A DNA stretch of 64,000 nt from CALMKX01 sp036274895 (GTDB lineage Bacteria > Acidobacteriota > Thermoanaerobaculia > Multivoradales > SZUA-115). The number at the start of each line of letters is the position of its first letter. Within the stretch, counting starts at the first letter, position 1. The stretch is taken from positions 1 to 64,000 of the forward strand of contig DASUEU010000040.1 of NCBI GenBank assembly GCA_036274895.1, written 5' to 3'. Below the pieces are notes generated by a model. That model did not search any database. It had not been told where the DNA came from and saw nothing but the letters and a program-made list of their open reading frames with translations. Below are positions 47,524 to 56,072 of the stretch, one piece after another. The position numbers were made by a program, and so were the translations under genes.

Positions 47524-48759
47524 ATGTTATTTGTCTTCGAGAAGTTCTTCGAGGTCGTCTTCGGAGACCACCTCGACAAGCTGCGAGAGAAGCTGCGCGG
47601 TTGGCCGCTGCGCCGCCGGGTCGCTCTCTGTGTCCTCGTCATGCTCGCGGCGCTCGCGGCGATCCGGCCGTCTCTCCCCGTCACCCTCTGGAAGAGCGGC
47701 AAGCGCCTGGCGGTGGCTGGACTCGAGAAGGAGGACGTACCCCTCTCGGGCCACACCATCACCAAGCTGGATTACCTGATCGGTGCGCTCGGCCATCACC
47801 TCCATGCACGCTTCCGCGAACGGGAGCAGCTACCGCCGAGCCACGGTGATGCGATCAATGGCTGGGAGATCGGCCAGTTCGCCGTCGCCCTCGACGGGCT
47901 GGCGCTGAGTGGTCTCGAACCGATTCCTCGGCAGCGCTTTCTCTCTCTGTTCTCGGCTTCGCTTTCCGAGGACTGTGGTTGTTATCGCGAACGGTTCTCC
48001 TCCGAGCTGCAGATGGACGTTCCGCACGTCGGAGCCAATGCCTGGGTCCTCTATGCCTATGGCCGATTGGGCGAGCAGCCGCCGCGATCGATCATCTCCT
48101 TCCTGATCGATCGTCAGAGCCCGGAAGGATCGTGGGCGATGTTCCCGCTCAAGGCGGAGTCCCGAGAGCTCGGCTCGACCTACGCCACGGCCTGGAGCAC
48201 TCTGGCTCTGCACACGGCGGTCAAGCGCAAGCTGGTGCCGGCGAACCTCATCGACGATGCCACCCAGTCCTTGAACCTGGGATTGAACTGGCTCGCCAAG
48301 TCGATGGATGCCCAGACCTGGGACTGGGACCTCTACCCCTATTCCAAGCCTCGCCAGCCGTCCAGCAGCGCAACCGCCCTGGCGATGTTCCTGCTCTCAG
48401 AGGCGCAGCCACAGCTGCTGTCCGAACGGGCGAAGGAAGCCTTCATCGGCAGGCTGCCGGCCGAGGTCCCGGCGCCTTCGGCTGCTGACGCCTACAACCA
48501 GGACCTGGAGACGCCCTGGGGCATGCGGCGAGAGGCCGTGCGGCTCCTGAAGCTGCCGTGGCTGGTGATCGGTACGGCTGAGGCCTATCGGCGGGCGTCG
48601 CTCCTCGAAAGGTACCGGCTGCTCTCCTTCGTCGAACGCATCGTCGAGGAAGACAGCGAGTCCTGGATCGCCGACACCCGGTGGGACTTCATCGCGGCCG
48701 AGCTGCTGATCTCCTTGCGCCACCTGCGGCAGGGCTACCTGCACCTGCTGGAGAGCTGA
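47524..48759 (+). CDS. Membrane-anchored alpha/alpha-toroid (terpenoid cyclase-fold) protein
   Basis: A 411-residue protein with an N-terminal amphipathic/basic segment and one membrane helix (about 38-56). The rest is alpha-helical with repeats of prenyltransferase/squalene-cyclase type: 'ISFLIDRQSPEGSWAMFPLK' (QxxxGSW-like), 'STYATAWSTLALHTAV', and a second set 'LNLGLNWLAKSMDAQTWDWDLYP'. No DxDD or DDxxD catalytic motif is seen, so enzymatic cyclase activity is unlikely; a binding or scaffold role is more plausible. A TATTCT -10 box (47504-47509) leaves a 14-base spacing to the ATG, with no ribosome site. It stands alone between divergent lsrF and the convergent SPOR gene. Slightly lower GC than the window. 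Confidence 0.62.
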   Translation: MLFVFEKFFEVVFGDHLDKLREKLRGWPLRRRVALCVLVMLAALAAIRPSLPVTLWKSGKRLAVAGLEKEDVPLSGHTITKLDYLIGALGHHLHARFREREQLPPSHGDAINGWEIGQFAVALDGLALSGLEPIPRQRFLSLFSASLSEDCGCYRERFSSELQMDVPHVGANAWVLYAYGRLGEQPPRSIISFLIDRQSPEGSWAMFPLKAESRELGSTYATAWSTLALHTAVKRKLVPANLIDDATQSLNLGLNWLAKSMDAQTWDWDLYPYSKPRQPSSSATALAMFLLSEAQPQLLSERAKEAFIGRLPAEVPAPSAADAYNQDLETPWGMRREAVRLLKLPWLVIGTAEAYRRASLLERYRLLSFVERIVEEDSESWIADTRWDFIAAELLISLRHLRQGYLHLLES

Positions 48760-48790
48760 CATCGGCCCCCCCATCACCTAACGCGCCAAC

Positions 48791-49225
48791 TCAGGGGAAC
48801 ACCGTCGCCTTCCAGCGCTCGGGGGGTAGGACGTAGGCGTCGGCGGGAGCGTCGTCGCTCTGTTTGGCCCTCTTGAGGACCGAGGTCGCCTCTCGCTGGG
48901 TCGGGTAGCTCCCCAGCGTTACAGCGTAGACGCCGGTGGTGCTGAGGATCACCTCGCTGGGATGGCCATCGGCCCGTAGCTTGCGGGCCTGGGCGACGGC
49001 ATCGCCCCGGGTCGGAGAGGAGCCTACGATCAGGTGGAAGCGCGGCCGGGTGGTGGGGGTCACAGCAGGGCCGGAGGTGGGCACCGAAGAGCTCTCGGTG
49101 ACCTGAGCGGGCCCCGTCTGGGGCTTCATCGCGACGTACAACCCGGTCACCGCGCCGATAACGGCGGCGAAGCCGGTCAGGACGCCGGGCAGGGTGGTCC
49201 AGAAACCCTTGCTCTCCTCAGGCAT
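48791..49225 (-). CDS. SPOR-domain membrane protein
   Basis: A 144-residue bitopic protein: short cytosolic N-terminus, one helix (about residues 8-31, 'LPGVLTGFAAVIGAVTGLYV'), a Ser/Thr/Pro linker, and a C-terminal SPOR domain ('RFHLIVGSSPTRGDAVAQARKL', 'YAVTLGSYPTQREATSVLKRAK'). SPOR domains bind denuded glycan strands of peptidoglycan at division sites. I take MPEESKG as the start because it sits just before the helix and has GGGGA at a suitable distance; Met codons further upstream would add basic residues with no clear role. Confidence 0.78.
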   Translation of the reverse strand: MPEESKGFWTTLPGVLTGFAAVIGAVTGLYVAMKPQTGPAQVTESSSVPTSGPAVTPTTRPRFHLIVGSSPTRGDAVAQARKLRADGHPSEVILSTTGVYAVTLGSYPTQREATSVLKRAKQSDDAPADAYVLPPERWKATVFP

Positions 49226-49338
49226 CGTGCGCATCCCCACGGTCGCGCAACTCCGCGTTGCGGCTCCATCTTGTGTGCCAAGAAGGCTACGCTTGAGCCG
49301 GCCGGGCGTCAAGGAGAGTCGCCCCTGACCATGCCCCA

Positions 49339-49356
49339 TGCACCATGCATAGTGCA
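49339..49356. promoter_or_regulatory. Palindromic operator/promoter of the decayed antitoxin gene
   Basis: TGCAC-c-ATGCAT-a-GTGCA is an 18-bp palindrome with one mismatched pair. It overlaps a CATAGT -10-like box (49348-49353) that ends six bases before the ATG at 49360. Such sites are typical for antitoxin self-repression. Confidence 0.5.
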
Positions 49357-49359
49357 CGA

Positions 49360-49596
49360 ATGGCCACCAAGACCATCTCCCTTCGTCTCGACGCCTACCT
49401 GCATCTCAAGAAGGCCCGGCGCCATCCGCAGGAGTCCTTCTCGGAGGTCGTCCTGCGGGCAGAGTGGCCGCAAGCCCCGCGGACCGCGGGCGATCTCCTC
49501 GCCCTCTAACGCCAGCGCGGACCTTTTCTGTCGGAAGCGGCGCTCGAGGTCGTCGAACAGCTGAAGCGCGAAGACCAGCCGCCGGTCGATCAATGA
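49360..49596 (+). pseudogene. Antitoxin gene with an in-frame stop, toxin missing
   Basis: The frame begins 'MATKTISLRLDAYLHLKKAR' and runs 'ESFSEVVLRAEWP..TAGDLLAL', the pattern of VapB-type (DUF7557-like) antitoxins, then hits TAA at 49507-49509. The same frame continues without shift as 'RQRGPFLSEAALEVVEQLKR' + EDQPPVDQ to a TGA at 49594, exactly the C-terminal half expected in this family, where Tyr usually fills the stop position. So a single TAC/TAT to TAA change has cut the protein to 49 residues and removed the toxin-binding part. No PIN toxin follows. Alternatively the truncated 49-residue product is still made and binds DNA. Confidence 0.7.
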
Positions 49597-49600
49597 GGGA

Positions 49601-49628
49601 TGGATCACCGCTTTCGCGGGGATGACGG
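49601..49628. repeat. REP-like element
   Basis: TGGATCACCGC-tttc-GCGGGGATGACGG matches the plan of the widespread 'TTCCCGC-tttc-GCGGGAATGACG' short palindromic repeats, with a few changes. It lies just after the decayed antitoxin gene, where a toxin gene would be expected. Confidence 0.5.
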
Positions 49629-49664
49629 AAACGGTCCTCCAGGCTTGGGGCGGCTCGATCGTGC

Positions 49665-52600
49665 CTACTCCGGGAACGCCTCGGTATCCCCCACGCTCGC
49701 GAAGGTTCCCGAGGGATTGAAGTACACCCGCTGCTGGCTGCTCAAGCGGTCCTCGACCGTGAGGGTGAACTCGACGCTCGAGAGGGAGCCGTAGAAGATC
49801 CACACGTGGTCGTTGAGCTCGCGGCCGTCGATCCACTTGACCACCAGTTCGACGTTGGCGGGGTCGAAGAACCAGAAGGCGCCGGTGTCGCCGGTCAAGG
49901 GGATGGCCTGGCCGGCGCCCACGTTGCCCTGGAAGTCCCGCCAGCTGACGCGTACGTCGTAGGCGCTCCAGGTGCCGAGGCAGAGGTTCTCCGGGCCGTT
50001 GAAGCAGGGTGGGGGAGTCAGTCGGGTGATCAGATCGCTTCGGGCTCCGAGCACCCCGGCGCCCGACGGCCCGGGCTCGGCCGGGGCCGCGAACGAGGCG
50101 AAGGCGATGCCGTTGGGGCCGAAGGCGTCGGTGTCCCCGGCGCTGGCGAAGCGGCCGGAGGGGTTGCGGTAGCGGCGGGTGAGCCCGGTCTCGACGTCGG
50201 TCACCGTCAGGTCGTGGGCGACGTTGGTCAGGGCACCGCGGAAGACCCAGAAGTGATCGTTGAGCGTGCGGCCGTCGAGCACCTTGGTCATCAACTCGAG
50301 GTTCTCCGGGTTGAAGAACCAGAAGGCCCCGGTGTCAGCGGTCAAGGGCAGCGGCCGGCCCAGCCCCATGTTGCCTTCGAAGTCGGTCCAGGCCACCTCG
50401 ATGCGGAAGCGCTCCTCGTTGAGGCAGAGGGCTTGCGGGGAGTCGCCACAAGCCGAGGGCGGTGGCACGAGCGGCAGGCTCCAGGGCTCGCGGCCCACGG
50501 CGCCATCGTCGGCGTTGAAGTAAAGACGCCCCCCCACTTCGTGCAGGCCCTCGGGCTCGGAGCCGGCCGGGCCGGGCGCCAGGTCGTGCACCATCCGGGT
50601 ACCCACGGCCGTGCCGTCGCTGGTCCACAGCTCGCGGCCGTGGATGCCATCCGAGAGCGTGAAGAAGAGCCTCTCTCCTGCCACCGCCAGCTCTCGGATG
50701 GTCGGTGACGACGAGCCGGGCCGGAGGTCCGCCAGCAGCGAGGTGCCTTCGGCGGTGCCGTCCGAGCGCCAGGGCTCGAGGCCGTGAGCTTGGTCCCGGG
50801 CCAGGAAGAAGAGCTGGCCGGACGTCGCGACGAGGTGGCCCGCGTCGGAGCCCTGGGCGGCCGGGGAGACCGTGGCCACGGCCACCAGGTCACCGCTGCC
50901 GTAGAAGGCCCAGAGGATCTGCTCTCCCACGGCATCCGGGGCGAGCGCGAACAGGGTGCCGCCCATCACCTCGAGCTCCATCGGACCGTAGTAGCCGGCT
51001 CCTCCGGGCCTCGCCACGGCGCCCGTGCCGCCCTCGGTGCCGTCCGTGGCCCACAGCTCGGCCAGGCCGTCCTGGGCACCGGCGGCGAAGAAGAAGAGCC
51101 GGCCGGAGAAGGGCTCGAGGTCGTGGCCGGGAGAGAAGAAAGAGGGTGCGGCGAAGGCGTCCAGGCGCTCGGTGCCGGCGGGGGTGCCGTCGGAGGTCCA
51201 GAGCTGGTCGCCGCCGGGGGTGTCGTCGGCCAGGAACACCAGCCGGCTGCCGACGCTGCCGCTCGCCCGGATCCAGCCCACCACCTCGTTGGGCAGGGTG
51301 AAGGCGGCGGCTGAGGTTCCGGCAGCGGTGCCGTCGGTCGAGAGCACCTGAGTCACGCCGGCCGCCCGGTCCGAGCGCCAGAGCAGGTAAGAGTCGGTCC
51401 CCAGGATGCCCAGGAAGTGCTCGCCCACGAAGTCCCGCTCGAACGGCGCCGTGGCCAGGGCCAGCGTGCCCTCGGCGGTGCCGTCGGTGCGCACCAGGGT
51501 CGCCACGCCGGCCTCCAGGTCCTCGATGCGATAGAGCAAAGCTCTCCCATCGGGCAGCGGCCAGGGCCCGAACACGTTGGGGCAGACGCCGGGGCCGATC
51601 TCCGGCAGGGAGATCAAGGCTTCGACAGGCGCGGCGCCACCCGCGGCCCAGAGATGGTCGAGGTCCCCCCTCGAGCAGCTGGCGAAGACAGCACGGTCGC
51701 CCACCCCACCGAGGGCGAACGGGTTGGTGGAGACCACCCCCCGCTGGCTCGGAGAGACCAAACGGGTGCTCTCCGGGGTGCCGTCGGAGGCGACCAGACC
51801 CAAGTGACGAGCCGAGAGATGGGCACCGACGAAGGTCGTGTCCCCGACCCGCGCCGCCAGGGGGACGGCGAAGTCTTGGAAGGGGTCGGCCGGCTCGAGG
51901 GTCGTCAGGCGTCGCAGCTGGGCGGTGGCGGGTCGCCAGGCCCAGAGCTCCCGGCCGTGCTGGTTGTGGAGACCGACGAAGACCAGCTCGTCCCCCAGTA
52001 CCTGGAGACCGAAGACCTCGCCGCAGAGGCCATTGCATAGGTCGGTGACGAGATGCGTGCCCTCCGGGGTGCCGTCGGACTGCCACAGCTCGTTTCCGTG
52101 TGCCCCGTCGGTGCCGGCGAAGTAGGCTCGGCCGTCCAGCTCGAGCAGCGGGAAGAAGGAGCTCGGGAAGAAGGGGAAGAACGGAGGATCCCGCTGATCG
52201 ACCACGCCCGAGCACTCTCCCGGGCAAACGTCGAGCTTGACCGTGGTGTTCGGACGGCCGCTGGTGGACCACAGCTCGATCTCGTCGTCGGCCGTGCGAG
52301 CGGCGAAGACCACCTTGCCGGGTAGCTCCACCAGGCGTGGGGTGATCTGGCCGCCATCGATGGGATCGAAGCCCAGCTCCGGGAGGTTGGTGATCCGGCG
52401 GGTACCGAGAGCCGTGCCGTCACTGCGCCACAGCTCACCGTCGTCACCGGCCTCCGAGAGCAAGAAGTAGAGGTGTTGACCGGCGGCCTGCAGCCAGTGG
52501 AAACCAGTGCTGAACGGTGGCATGCCTCGCTCGAAATGGCTCACGAGGGTGGTGCCTTCGACCGTGAGATCACTTACCCAGAGCTCGCTGGCGGTGGGTG

Positions 52601-53348
52601 TGTGAAGGGCGTAGAAGAGACGGCTTCCCACCGCCTGTGCCCGCAGGAAGGTGTTGGCTGGGAGCTGTACCAGCTGTCGCGTTCCCTCCGGCGTTCCGTC
52701 GGTCACCCACAGCTGTTGGAGGCTCGCTTCGGCCTCAGAGCCGAAGAAAGTGCCGCGAGGTTCGCCGGCCGCCTGGACCTGATGGATCTCACTGACGAAG
52801 TCCAGGCTAGTGAGGGTGAGGGTGCCGGCCACGGTGCCATCCGTGGCCCTCAGCTCCGCCACCCCTTCCCCGCTCTCGCTGCGGAACACGAATCGAGGGC
52901 CGAGCCAGACGCCGTCGAGGAGGGTGTTGCGGCTCGAGGCGAGAGAGAAGGTGCCCGCCAAGGTGCCATCGGTGCGCCAGAGCGTGCGGGCGGAGCTGCC
53001 CTGCTCCTCCTGCAACAGGCGGAACATCAGGGGGCCTTGTGCCGGAGTGCCCGGGAACACCGCGGGGAAGGGTTCGACAACGCTGGTGCACAGCCCCTCG
53101 CACTCGAGCAGCAGCTCGGTGCCCTCGGCCGTGCCGTCACTGCCCCACAGGCGCTGCTCGAAGAGGTCCCAGAACACCACCCGGCCGCCCACGGCCCAGA
53201 CCGGGCCGGGCGGAGTGGTGAAGGCTGACAGCTCGCGCTCGAACGGGGTCAAGTCGGCGACCAGGGAAGCCACCTGGGCCTGGGTGGAAGGAGTGAGCAG
53301 GCCGGCGAGGAGGAGGATAGAGGGCGAGGTCAGGCGGGTCGTGGGCAC
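49665..53348 (-). CDS. Large exported ELWxxDGTxxGT-repeat protein
   Basis: A 1227-residue secreted protein. After a signal peptide (1-24, ..STQA), about 950 residues consist of some 18-20 repeats of 45-55 residues built on 'LWxTDGTxxGT' ('LWGSDGTAEGTELL', 'LWRTDGTLAGTFSL', 'LWVTDGTPEGTRQL'), probably forming beta-propellers. From about residue 985 two copies of a ~110-residue domain follow: each starts LCLN/LCLG, has 'GDTGAFWFFDPANVELVVKW'-like and 'NDHVWIFYGSLSSVEFTLTV'-like parts and ends NPSGxFASxGDTxAF. That domain is known to me mainly from acidobacterial secreted proteins. No catalytic motif is seen; an adhesin or carbohydrate-/protein-binding surface role is inferred. Confidence 0.82.
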   Translation of the reverse strand: MPTTRLTSPSILLLAGLLTPSTQAQVASLVADLTPFERELSAFTTPPGPVWAVGGRVVFWDLFEQRLWGSDGTAEGTELLLECEGLCTSVVEPFPAVFPGTPAQGPLMFRLLQEEQGSSARTLWRTDGTLAGTFSLASSRNTLLDGVWLGPRFVFRSESGEGVAELRATDGTVAGTLTLTSLDFVSEIHQVQAAGEPRGTFFGSEAEASLQQLWVTDGTPEGTRQLVQLPANTFLRAQAVGSRLFYALHTPTASELWVSDLTVEGTTLVSHFERGMPPFSTGFHWLQAAGQHLYFLLSEAGDDGELWRSDGTALGTRRITNLPELGFDPIDGGQITPRLVELPGKVVFAARTADDEIELWSTSGRPNTTVKLDVCPGECSGVVDQRDPPFFPFFPSSFFPLLELDGRAYFAGTDGAHGNELWQSDGTPEGTHLVTDLCNGLCGEVFGLQVLGDELVFVGLHNQHGRELWAWRPATAQLRRLTTLEPADPFQDFAVPLAARVGDTTFVGAHLSARHLGLVASDGTPESTRLVSPSQRGVVSTNPFALGGVGDRAVFASCSRGDLDHLWAAGGAAPVEALISLPEIGPGVCPNVFGPWPLPDGRALLYRIEDLEAGVATLVRTDGTAEGTLALATAPFERDFVGEHFLGILGTDSYLLWRSDRAAGVTQVLSTDGTAAGTSAAAFTLPNEVVGWIRASGSVGSRLVFLADDTPGGDQLWTSDGTPAGTERLDAFAAPSFFSPGHDLEPFSGRLFFFAAGAQDGLAELWATDGTEGGTGAVARPGGAGYYGPMELEVMGGTLFALAPDAVGEQILWAFYGSGDLVAVATVSPAAQGSDAGHLVATSGQLFFLARDQAHGLEPWRSDGTAEGTSLLADLRPGSSSPTIRELAVAGERLFFTLSDGIHGRELWTSDGTAVGTRMVHDLAPGPAGSEPEGLHEVGGRLYFNADDGAVGREPWSLPLVPPPSACGDSPQALCLNEERFRIEVAWTDFEGNMGLGRPLPLTADTGAFWFFNPENLELMTKVLDGRTLNDHFWVFRGALTNVAHDLTVTDVETGLTRRYRNPSGRFASAGDTDAFGPNGIAFASFAAPAEPGPSGAGVLGARSDLITRLTPPPCFNGPENLCLGTWSAYDVRVSWRDFQGNVGAGQAIPLTGDTGAFWFFDPANVELVVKWIDGRELNDHVWIFYGSLSSVEFTLTVEDRLSSQQRVYFNPSGTFASVGDTEAFPE

Positions 53349-53508
53349 GGTGTCGGTCTCCCTCGGAGGGTTCCTGCTCGATTCGGCGCGAACGGCCCTC
53401 GACGACGATCACGGCAAGAGGGCCGGAGTCAGAGCTCTGAGTGTCCATGAGATTACAGCATGGGGGCGGCGAGCGTCGAGCCAGTGCGCCGGGCGGGTGT
53501 GGCGGGTC

Positions 53509-53537
53509 TTGCCCTCGCTCGGCGTATCCCCTAATAG
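53509..53537 (+). promoter_or_regulatory. Possible promoter of the proteinase K-type protease gene
   Basis: TTGCCC (53509-53514) and TAATAG (53532-53537) are 17 bases apart. Both are moderate matches. Confidence 0.35.
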
Positions 53538-53558
53538 AACGGCCAGTTGCCCGGCGAA

Positions 53559-53576
53559 CGACCTCGTGTGAGGTCG
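53559..53576 (+). promoter_or_regulatory. Hairpin in the 5' leader of the protease gene
   Basis: CGACCTC-gtgt-GAGGTCG is a perfect 7-bp stem 41 bases before the ATG at 53617. It could protect the message from decay or be an operator; it is not a terminator, having no T tract. Confidence 0.4.
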
Positions 53577-53616
53577 CCCGAGAAGCCGAGAGCTGGCACC
53601 ACCGGGAGATCTCATC

Positions 53617-55047
53617 ATGAGAAACGTTTTCGTCCCAGTCCTTCTCGGTCTTTCCTTGCTGGTCCCTCAGGCCCAGGCCGGCGAGCTGCGCCTGGCACCC
53701 AGCGCGAGCGTCCCCGGGCAGTACATCGTGGTCTTCGAAAAAGGAGCCCGGGGCCTCGAGAACGTGGAAGCCCTGGTCGCACCGTTCGGCGGCGAAGTGG
53801 TCGAGCGCTGGACCACCGCCCTTGACGGCATGCTGGTTCGGGGCCTTTCGCTCAAGCAGGCAGAAGCGCTCGCTCAGAACCCGCTCGTGGCCTACGTGGA
53901 GCAGGATGCCATCGGCGAGATCACCGCCACTCAGAACACCCCGCCCTGGGGTCTCGATCGCATCGATCAGGCGGATCTTCCCCTTTCGGCCACCTACACC
54001 TACGACTTCGATGGCACGGACGTACACGCCTACATCCTCGACACCGGTCTGCGCGACACTCACACGGAGTTCGGCACTCGTGCCACTCGGGACTTCGACG
54101 CCGTCGGTGATGGCCAGAACGGCAACGACTGTAACGGTCACGGCACGCATGTGGCGGGCACCATCGGCTCCGCGACCTACGGCGTAGCGAAGAACGTGCG
54201 TCTGCACGGCGTGAGAGTCTGCACGTGCGGCGGCAGCTGCACCTCGAGTGCGGTGATCTCTGGCGTGCAGTGGGTGATGAACAACAGGACCTGGCCGGCG
54301 GTGGCCAACATGAGCCTGCGCTTCGACGGCGGCAACAGCTCGGTGGACTCCGCAGTCTCGAATGCGATCGCGAGCGGTGTCTTCTTCGCCGTGGCAGCGG
54401 GCAACGACGCTGACGATGCCTGCGAGGACTCTCCCGCCCGCGTGGGCACTGCGCTGACGGTAGGCGCTACGGATTCCGCGGACAACCAGGCGTGGTTCTC
54501 GAACTTCGGCACTTGCCTCGATCTCTACGCTCCCGGTGTCGACGTGCTCTCGACTTCGAACGGCAGCGACAGCGCCACGGCTACGCTCAGCGGTACGTCG
54601 ATGGCCTCGCCGCACGCCGCCGGAGCCGCCGCTCTCCTCCTGGACCAGACTCCGGCCCTGGAGCCCGCCCAGATCGCCAATGATCTGATCGCCCGTGCGG
54701 TCACGGGTAGAGTAGTCGGTGCCGGTACGGGCTCGCCCAACCGCCTGCTCCAAACCCTTTCTTCGGCGATCACCACGCCGGTGCGGCTGAACATCTACCG
54801 CGGGCTGTGCTACGGCCTCAACGATGCGGAGTGGTCGGCCGTCACAGGTGCCACGTACTACCAGCTCTACATCTCGACGTCCTCGACCTTCACCACGCAG
54901 TCGCTGCTCTACAGCGGCCCCAACCTCGACCACACCTTCAACGTCAGCGGCACTCGCTACCTGCGCGTCCGCGCCTGCAACGCCAGTGGCTGCGGCGGCT
55001 ACCGTAACGGCGACCGGAGCGCCACCTACACCAACGGCTGCCTGTAA
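53617..55047 (+). CDS. Secreted S8 protease, proteinase K/aqualysin type
   Basis: A 476-residue exported serine protease. Signal peptide (1-21); I9 inhibitor propeptide (about 33-100, 'GQYIVVFEKGARGLENVEAL..LVAYVEQDA'); catalytic domain from about 105 with Asp142 (ILDTG), His175 (NGHGTHVAG), oxyanion Asn263 (AAGN) and Ser328 (SGTSMAS). Cys pairs in the catalytic domain (e.g. 202/204/208) are typical of the proteinase K branch. The last 100 residues form a fibronectin III-like domain ('ATYYQLYISTSSTFTTQSLL..RYLRVRACNASGCGGY'). GGGAGA lies seven bases before the ATG. It differs in build from the other subtilase at 5489. Confidence 0.94.
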   Translation: MRNVFVPVLLGLSLLVPQAQAGELRLAPSASVPGQYIVVFEKGARGLENVEALVAPFGGEVVERWTTALDGMLVRGLSLKQAEALAQNPLVAYVEQDAIGEITATQNTPPWGLDRIDQADLPLSATYTYDFDGTDVHAYILDTGLRDTHTEFGTRATRDFDAVGDGQNGNDCNGHGTHVAGTIGSATYGVAKNVRLHGVRVCTCGGSCTSSAVISGVQWVMNNRTWPAVANMSLRFDGGNSSVDSAVSNAIASGVFFAVAAGNDADDACEDSPARVGTALTVGATDSADNQAWFSNFGTCLDLYAPGVDVLSTSNGSDSATATLSGTSMASPHAAGAAALLLDQTPALEPAQIANDLIARAVTGRVVGAGTGSPNRLLQTLSSAITTPVRLNIYRGLCYGLNDAEWSAVTGATYYQLYISTSSTFTTQSLLYSGPNLDHTFNVSGTRYLRVRACNASGCGGYRNGDRSATYTNGCL

Positions 55048-55142
55048 GCGCTCCGCTCTCGAACCTCCCAGGATTCGCAACGGTCGGCGCCCGCGGCCGG
55101 GGACCACCCCCGACCCGGGCGCCGCGGTGTGTCGCCCCCTGC

Positions 55143-55148
55143 TAAACT
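55143..55148 (+). promoter_or_regulatory. -10 box upstream of the catabolic operon
   Basis: TAAACT ends 27 bases before the first ATG of the operon; AGGGGA lies in the leader as a ribosome site. No firm -35. Confidence 0.35.
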
Positions 55149-55175
55149 CCCCGCCACCGTGCCCAGGGGACCTTC

Positions 55176-56072
55176 ATGAAGCCGCCGCCGTTCGACTACG
55201 TGGCGCCGGAGAGCGTGGACGACGTGCTCGCCGCGCTGGCGGCCCATGGTCCCGAGGCCAAGGTCTTGGCCGGGGGGCAGAGCCTGATTCCCTTGCTCAA
55301 TTTCCGCCTGGCCCGGCCCGCGGTGCTGGTCGACCTGAACCGTGTGGCCGAGCTGGATTTCGTGCGGGAGACGGCCGCGGGCGGCCTCGCCCTCGGGGCT
55401 CTGTGCCGGCTGCGCCGGCTCGAGCGCGATCCCGCCATCGCCCGCCGGGCGCCCCTGCTGACCGAGGCGACTCCCTGGATCGCCCATCCCCAGATCAGGA
55501 ACCGCGGCACCGTGGGCGGCAGTCTGGCCCATGCGGACCCGGCGGCCGAGCTGCCGGTCCTGGCCGTGGCTCTGGGAGCGCGAGTGCGCCTGGTGCGCCG
55601 CGGGGCGGAGCGCTGGTTGCCGGCCAAGGACTTCTTCGTCGGTCTGCTGACCACGGCCCTCGAGCCCGAAGAGCTGTTGGCCGAGGTGGAGCTCCCGCCG
55701 CTGGCCCCCGGCACCGGCTGGAGCTTTCTCGAGGTGGCCCGCCGCCACGGCGACTACGCCCAGGCCGGCGTGGCCGCCCTGGTGCGGCTGGATGCCGAGG
55801 GCATCTGCCGGGAGGCTCGCTGGGTCTACCTCTCGGCTGGGGAAGGCCCGGTCGAAGCCCGCGAGGCCGCCGCGATGCTGGTGGGGGAGAGGTGGACCCC
55901 CGAACGAGTGGTGGCGGCGGCGACGCACGCCGCCGAGCGGGAGATCGACCCGACGTCGGACATCCACGCCACGGCCGCCTTCAAGCGCCACCTGGCCGGC
56001 GTGCTCACCCGCCGTGCCCTCGACAGGGCGGCCGAACGCTCGCGCCGGGCTCTTCGGGAGGCGCCGCTGTGA
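55176..56072 (+). CDS. FAD-binding (medium) subunit of a xanthine oxidase-family hydroxylase
   Basis: A 298-residue subunit of a molybdenum hydroxylase (CoxM/CutM type), which passes electrons from the iron-sulfur subunit to an acceptor. Visible are the N-terminal 'KPPPFDYVAPESVDDVLAAL', the FAD pyrophosphate motif 'AGGQSLIPLLNFRLARP' and the second FAD motif 'ATPWIAHPQIRNRGTVGGSLAHADPAAE' (split near residues 107-134). First gene of an operon in which every junction overlaps or nearly so. The catalytic Mo-pterin subunit, normally adjacent, is not found in the window. Confidence 0.93.
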   Translation: MKPPPFDYVAPESVDDVLAALAAHGPEAKVLAGGQSLIPLLNFRLARPAVLVDLNRVAELDFVRETAAGGLALGALCRLRRLERDPAIARRAPLLTEATPWIAHPQIRNRGTVGGSLAHADPAAELPVLAVALGARVRLVRRGAERWLPAKDFFVGLLTTALEPEELLAEVELPPLAPGTGWSFLEVARRHGDYAQAGVAALVRLDAEGICREARWVYLSAGEGPVEAREAAAMLVGERWTPERVVAAATHAAEREIDPTSDIHATAAFKRHLAGVLTRRALDRAAERSRRALREAPL

